A stretch of DNA of 44,356 nt, from assembly GCA_015492515.1 (NCBI GenBank), contig WGEZ01000098.1, positions 1 through 44,356 of the forward strand. Reading direction: 5' to 3'. Numbering within the stretch: position 1 is the first letter of the stretch; every line of letters starts with the position of its first letter. Of the stretch, positions 42,670 through 44,356 are shown piece by piece. The position numbers and the translations under genes are program-made. The DNA is from Nitrospirota bacterium (GTDB taxonomy: Bacteria > Nitrospirota > Thermodesulfovibrionia > Thermodesulfovibrionales > JdFR-85). The notes under the pieces are model-generated. The model saw nothing but the letters and a program-made list of their open reading frames with translations. It did not search any database and was not told the origin of the DNA.

Positions 42670-42740
42670 AGGGTCCGGGATCGATGGTCTCATCCGCGGT
42701 CAACGATAGAGAATCGATTATCTAAAAGGAGGTTCAATTA

Positions 42741-44356
42741 ATGGAAGGGTTGAGTTTATGGGCTCCAGTGTTTGGGGCGGGCGGTCTGATAATCGCCTTG
42801 ATCATCTATCTGAGGGTTGCTGCCAAACCGGCCGGATCAGGGCTGATGATCGAGATAGCCGATGAGATACACACCGGTGCCATGGTCTATCTCAAGAGGC
42901 AGTACTCGATCCTCTTCTTCGTGGTTGCAGCCATTGCCGTCCTGATCTACTTCATTCCCACCCTCGGTCCGGGGACGGCGGTTGCATACGTCAGCGGAGC
43001 GCTCAGTTCGGTGCTTGCGGGTTTCTTCGGGATGAAGTCCGCCACCAAGGCGAACGTCCGGACGGCCCAGGCGGCGAACCTGTACAAGCCGGATGCCGCA
43101 AAGGCCCTCTCCGTGGCCTTCAACGGAGGAGCGGTGATGGGTCTCTCCATAACGAGTATCGGGCTGATAGGCGTGGGTATATTCTTCTATCTCTTTGGGA
43201 AGCCTGAGTTTGCCTACAAAATCAATGGATTCGCCATGGGTGCCTCCTCGATCGCGCTGTTCATGCGTGTCGGCGGCGGCATATACACGAAGACAGCGGA
43301 CGTCGGCGCTGATCTTGTGGGCAAGGTCGAGGCCGGTATACCTGAGGACGACCCCCGCAACCCCGGTGTGATCGCCGACAACGTGGGCGACAATGTGGGT
43401 GATGTGGCGGGGCTCGGTGCTGACCTCTTCGAGTCATACGTGGGGTCGATCATCGCCACGATAGCCCTTGGAGCAACGGCCGTGGCAGGCTCCAAGATAG
43501 CGGAACTCGGCAGCAGCACCACACTGATGGCGCTGCCCATCGTGATCGCGATTATGGGGTTCATCGCCTCGCTGATAGGTGTTTTCTCCATGAGGGTGCT
43601 GGAGAAGTTCGATCCGGCGGCAGCGCTGAGGTACTCCACCTTCATTGCTGCGGGCGTGTTCCTCATCTTCTCCTATCTGGCCTGCTCCACGATGGCGGTG
43701 AGCACCACGGTCTTCTGGGCGATCCTCGTCGGTTCCATAGGCGGCATATCCATCGGTCTGCTCACAGAGTACTATACAGCGGCGGCCCCTATAAGGAGGA
43801 TAGCCGAGTCGAGCAAGACCGGTGCGGGAACGAACATCATAACAGGCCTTGCAGTGGGCCTGGAGAGCACCGCCCTTCCGGTGCTCGCCATGTGCGTGGC
43901 CATATTCATCGCATCAAAGATCGCGGGTCTCTACGGGATCGGGATCGCAGCGGTGGGGATGCTCGGAACGATCGGGGTCACGATGAGCGTGGACGCCTAC
44001 GGCCCGATCGCCGATAATGCAGGCGGTATCTCAGAGATGGCAGGGCTGGGTGAGGACACAAGGAAGATCACCGACAGTCTCGATGCGCTCGGAAACACGA
44101 CGGCGGCGATCGGCAAGGGGTTTGCAATAGGTTCTGCAGCGCTCACAGCACTGGCCCTCTTCTCCGCGTACACACAGTCCATCGCAGCGAAGAGCGGCAA
44201 GGCCTTCACCATAGTGATAACAGAGCCCATCGTCGTGATTGGCCTGCTGATCGGCGGCATCATACCCTTCTTCATAGGCGCCCTCACGATGACCTCCGTC
44301 GGAAAGGCGGCGATGAAGATGGTCGAAGAGATAAGGCGCCAGTTCAGGGAGATACC
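42741..44356 (+). CDS. hppA: Membrane-bound K+-dependent-type pyrophosphatase, 3' truncated by window end
   Basis: The frame runs off the window after 538 codons with no stop. Family blocks are all present: [66 protein letters not shown] (substrate site), [28 protein letters not shown] and [13 protein letters not shown]. At the K+ determinant the sequence is [16 protein letters not shown] (A455, G458), which indicates the K+-dependent group. E231 in DLFESY is at the helix-6 position seen in Na+-pumping and some H+-pumping members, so the ion is not decided. It hydrolyses the PPi from Sat and stores the energy as an ion gradient. ATG with AAAAGGAGG upstream, 71 nt after qmoC. Confidence 0.95.
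   Translation, partial: MEGLSLWAPVFGAGGLIIALIIYLRVAAKPAGSGLMIEIADEIHTGAMVYLKRQYSILFFVVAAIAVLIYFIPTLGPGTAVAYVSGALSSVLAGFFGMKSATKANVRTAQAANLYKPDAAKALSVAFNGGAVMGLSITSIGLIGVGIFFYLFGKPEFAYKINGFAMGASSIALFMRVGGGIYTKTADVGADLVGKVEAGIPEDDPRNPGVIADNVGDNVGDVAGLGADLFESYVGSIIATIALGATAVAGSKIAELGSSTTLMALPIVIAIMGFIASLIGVFSMRVLEKFDPAAALRYSTFIAAGVFLIFSYLACSTMAVSTTVFWAILVGSIGGISIGLLTEYYTAAAPIRRIAESSKTGAGTNIITGLAVGLESTALPVLAMCVAIFIASKIAGLYGIGIAAVGMLGTIGVTMSVDAYGPIADNAGGISEMAGLGEDTRKITDSLDALGNTTAAIGKGFAIGSAALTALALFSAYTQSIAAKSGKAFTIVITEPIVVIGLLIGGIIPFFIGALTMTSVGKAAMKMVEEIRRQFREI

Noticed and set aside
1-44356. CRISPR arrays, insertion sequences, integrases, prophage genes or rRNA
   Set aside because: No regularly spaced repeats, transposase or phage motifs, terminal inverted repeats or rRNA sequences were seen.

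Overview
The window is GC-rich DNA from an anaerobic, sulfate-reducing bacterium. It holds a complete dissimilatory sulfate activation and reduction operon (adk-sat-aprBA-qmoABC-hppA). It also carries two radical-SAM enzymes of the futalosine menaquinone route (MqnE, MqnC), heme-c sensor kinases and a very large CoA-dehydratase-activase-like protein. The gene set fits an uncultured, high-GC member of Nitrospirota (Thermodesulfovibrionia-like) or a related sulfate-reducing phylum. The phylum is an inference. No phage, IS element, CRISPR array or rRNA was seen; the content is core chromosome plus a sulfur-energy island.

Layout. 1-2158: 3' part of a dCache/HAMP/PAS histidine kinase. 2227-8031, minus strand: tRNA-Arg(ACG), nadC, a 15-residue-repeat membrane-anchored protein, valS and a receiver protein with an acidic linker, which has its own promoter and terminator. 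8057-13098, plus strand: larB and a 1398-residue double activase. 13176-16670: a 28-residue bS22/mS38-like protein, a small coiled coil, a lipase-like hydrolase, mqnE and mqnC. 16883-19800: a thioredoxin-reductase-like flavoprotein lacking the usual NADPH motifs, then a lytic transglycosylase, convergent with a ferritin-like gene (19805-20221, minus). 20353-24739: thrS-infC-rpmI-rplT-pheS, without pheT. thrS and infC both look as if they start at ATA codons.

24750-29759 encodes two membrane sensors with periplasmic CxxCH (heme c) domains and a sigma-54-dependent response regulator. The first sensor has Asp in place of the phospho-accepting His. Directly downstream is a control region with two tandem dyads (TGCAAA-N6-TTTGCA type) and a sigma-54 -24/-12 promoter. 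It leads into an 8-codon leader ORF, a single-span membrane peptide, an 80-residue soluble protein and a YeiH-family (putative sulfate/anion) transporter, ending at a strong terminator. This reads as a self-contained redox-sensing switch for an anion transporter, placed immediately before the sulfate reduction operon, and is the most interesting unit in the window.

33093-44356 is the sulfate reduction operon. Sat activates sulfate to APS and releases PPi. AprBA reduces APS to sulfite and AMP. Adk recycles AMP. QmoABC passes electrons from menaquinol (made by the Mqn pathway) to AprBA. A K+-dependent-type membrane pyrophosphatase, cut off by the window end, hydrolyses the PPi and conserves the energy as an ion gradient.
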